DNA of 24,594 bases from NCBI GenBank assembly GCA_023411175.1, contig JAEYPB010000010.1:1-24594 (forward strand), read 5' to 3'. Below are positions 24,328 through 24,594 of this stretch, piece after piece. The notes beneath the pieces were generated by a model. That model was not told where the DNA came from. It was given only the letters and a program-made list of their open reading frames with translations, and made no database searches. The DNA comes from Bacillota bacterium (GTDB taxonomy: Bacteria > Bacillota > Clostridia > Christensenellales > Aristaeellaceae). The first letter of the stretch is position 1, and the number at the start of each line of letters is the position of its first letter. The position numbers and the translations under genes were made by a program.

Positions 24328-24478
24328 GCGGCCATCGTTCGAGCTTTGGCTTCGCAGGGCGATGAAATTGCATTATCCTGCGCCTTGCATTCGACGCAGG
24401 CTGTTCGACCATCTCACCGTGTCTCCACGGCTTTGCGGCAGCAATCCGTATCCCTGTGGTAGCCTCACCTACCGACTT
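24328..24478 (-). ncRNA. M-box (ykoK) Mg2+ riboswitch
   Basis: M-box RNAs fold around several Mg2+ ions and turn off Mg2+ transporter genes when Mg2+ is plentiful. On the minus strand the conserved 5' core GTAGGTGAGGCTACC (24472-24458) is followed by GGGATACGGATTGCTGCCGC, then CCGTGGAGACACGGTGAGATGG, GTCGAACAG, and at the 3' side GCCAAAGCTCGAACGAT (about 24350-24334). The order and the short motifs (GGTGAGGC, GCTGCC, AAAGCTC-ACGAT) match the Bacillus mgtE M-box. It is transcribed from the promoter at 24515-24487, precedes a terminator, and the next full gene is mgtA. Confidence 0.93.
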
Positions 24479-24486
24479 CCACTTCC

Positions 24487-24515
24487 AGTATAGGCGCGGT
24501 TTCGCGCCTTGTCAA
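24487..24515 (-). promoter_or_regulatory. Promoter of the M-box/mgtA transcript
   Basis: TTGACA (24515-24510), a 17-bp spacer and TATACT (24492-24487) make a near-consensus promoter. Transcription should start near 24480, at the beginning of the riboswitch. Confidence 0.88.
24493..24508. repeat. Inverted repeat filling the spacer of the mgtA promoter
   Basis: GGCGCG-GTTT-CGCGCC is a perfect 6-bp inverted repeat with a 4-bp centre and occupies 16 of the 17 spacer bases between -35 and -10. A dimeric repressor or MerR-like activator could bind here; spacer operators are common for metal-responsive regulators. It may also be a chance GC palindrome. Confidence 0.5.
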
Positions 24516-24594
24516 CCTTTCGAAATGTAAACAATCGCTCCCTGCGCAAGGAAGAATCGGCCCCGCGGGGCGTACCCCCCGGCCCCCCCCGGTA
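24516..24594. other. Window end, no gene seen
   Basis: No ORF or known motif is seen. The last 40 bp are very G/C-rich with long C runs and a GGCCCCGCGGGGC palindrome (about 24559-24571), which might be the end of a terminator or leader belonging to a gene outside the window. Confidence 0.4.

Overview
The window reads as a high-GC member of the Firmicutes (Bacillota), most likely class Clostridia. The evidence is a Gram-positive replicative polymerase of the PolC type, a T-box leader on thrS, an M-box Mg2+ riboswitch upstream of mgtA, strong Shine-Dalgarno sites, and the conserved Firmicutes gene order rpsB-tsf-pyrH-frr-uppS-cdsA-dxr-rseP-ispG-polC-rimP-nusA-ylxR-ylxQ-infB. A finer assignment is not possible from the sequence alone. 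There are no insertion sequences, phage genes, CRISPR arrays, tRNAs or rRNAs.

Layout. Positions 1-17804 are entirely minus-strand, so transcription runs from high to low coordinates. An Ig-like secreted protein (17804-17031) comes first. rpsB-tsf follow, from their own promoter and a structured leader, and end at a strong intrinsic terminator lying only about 20 nt before pyrH. A second promoter drives frr, a 60-codon unknown gene, uppS, cdsA, dxr, rseP, ispG and polC. These genes are packed with 4-bp overlaps or very short gaps and combine ribosome recycling, undecaprenyl/isoprenoid synthesis, phospholipid precursor synthesis, intramembrane proteolysis and replication. A secreted WG-repeat protein lies between polC and the transcription/translation operon rimP-nusA-ylxR-ylxQ-infB, which has its own extended -10 promoter. 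infB is cut by the window start.

The plus-strand part (about 17936-21114) holds thrS, preceded by a consensus promoter and a Thr T-box attenuator, and an AraC-family regulator with a GyrI-like effector domain. A bidirectional terminator separates these from the convergent P-type Mg2+ ATPase gene mgtA (23936-21216).

The least ordinary part is the 550-bp leader of mgtA (24515-23937). A near-perfect promoter carries a 16-bp inverted repeat exactly in its -35/-10 spacer. It is followed by an M-box riboswitch with its terminator, a 33-codon ORF with a good ribosome binding site, a second perfect intrinsic terminator starting 13 nt after that ORF's stop, a second Pro/Arg-rich small ORF (30 codons), and a hairpin next to the mgtA ribosome binding site. 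This looks like a layered Mg2+ control leader that adds leader-peptide attenuation to a riboswitch. That reading is inference and needs conservation analysis and experiment. Alternative start codons are common here (TTG for ylxR, rimP, dxr and the AraC gene; GTG for frr and the WG gene).
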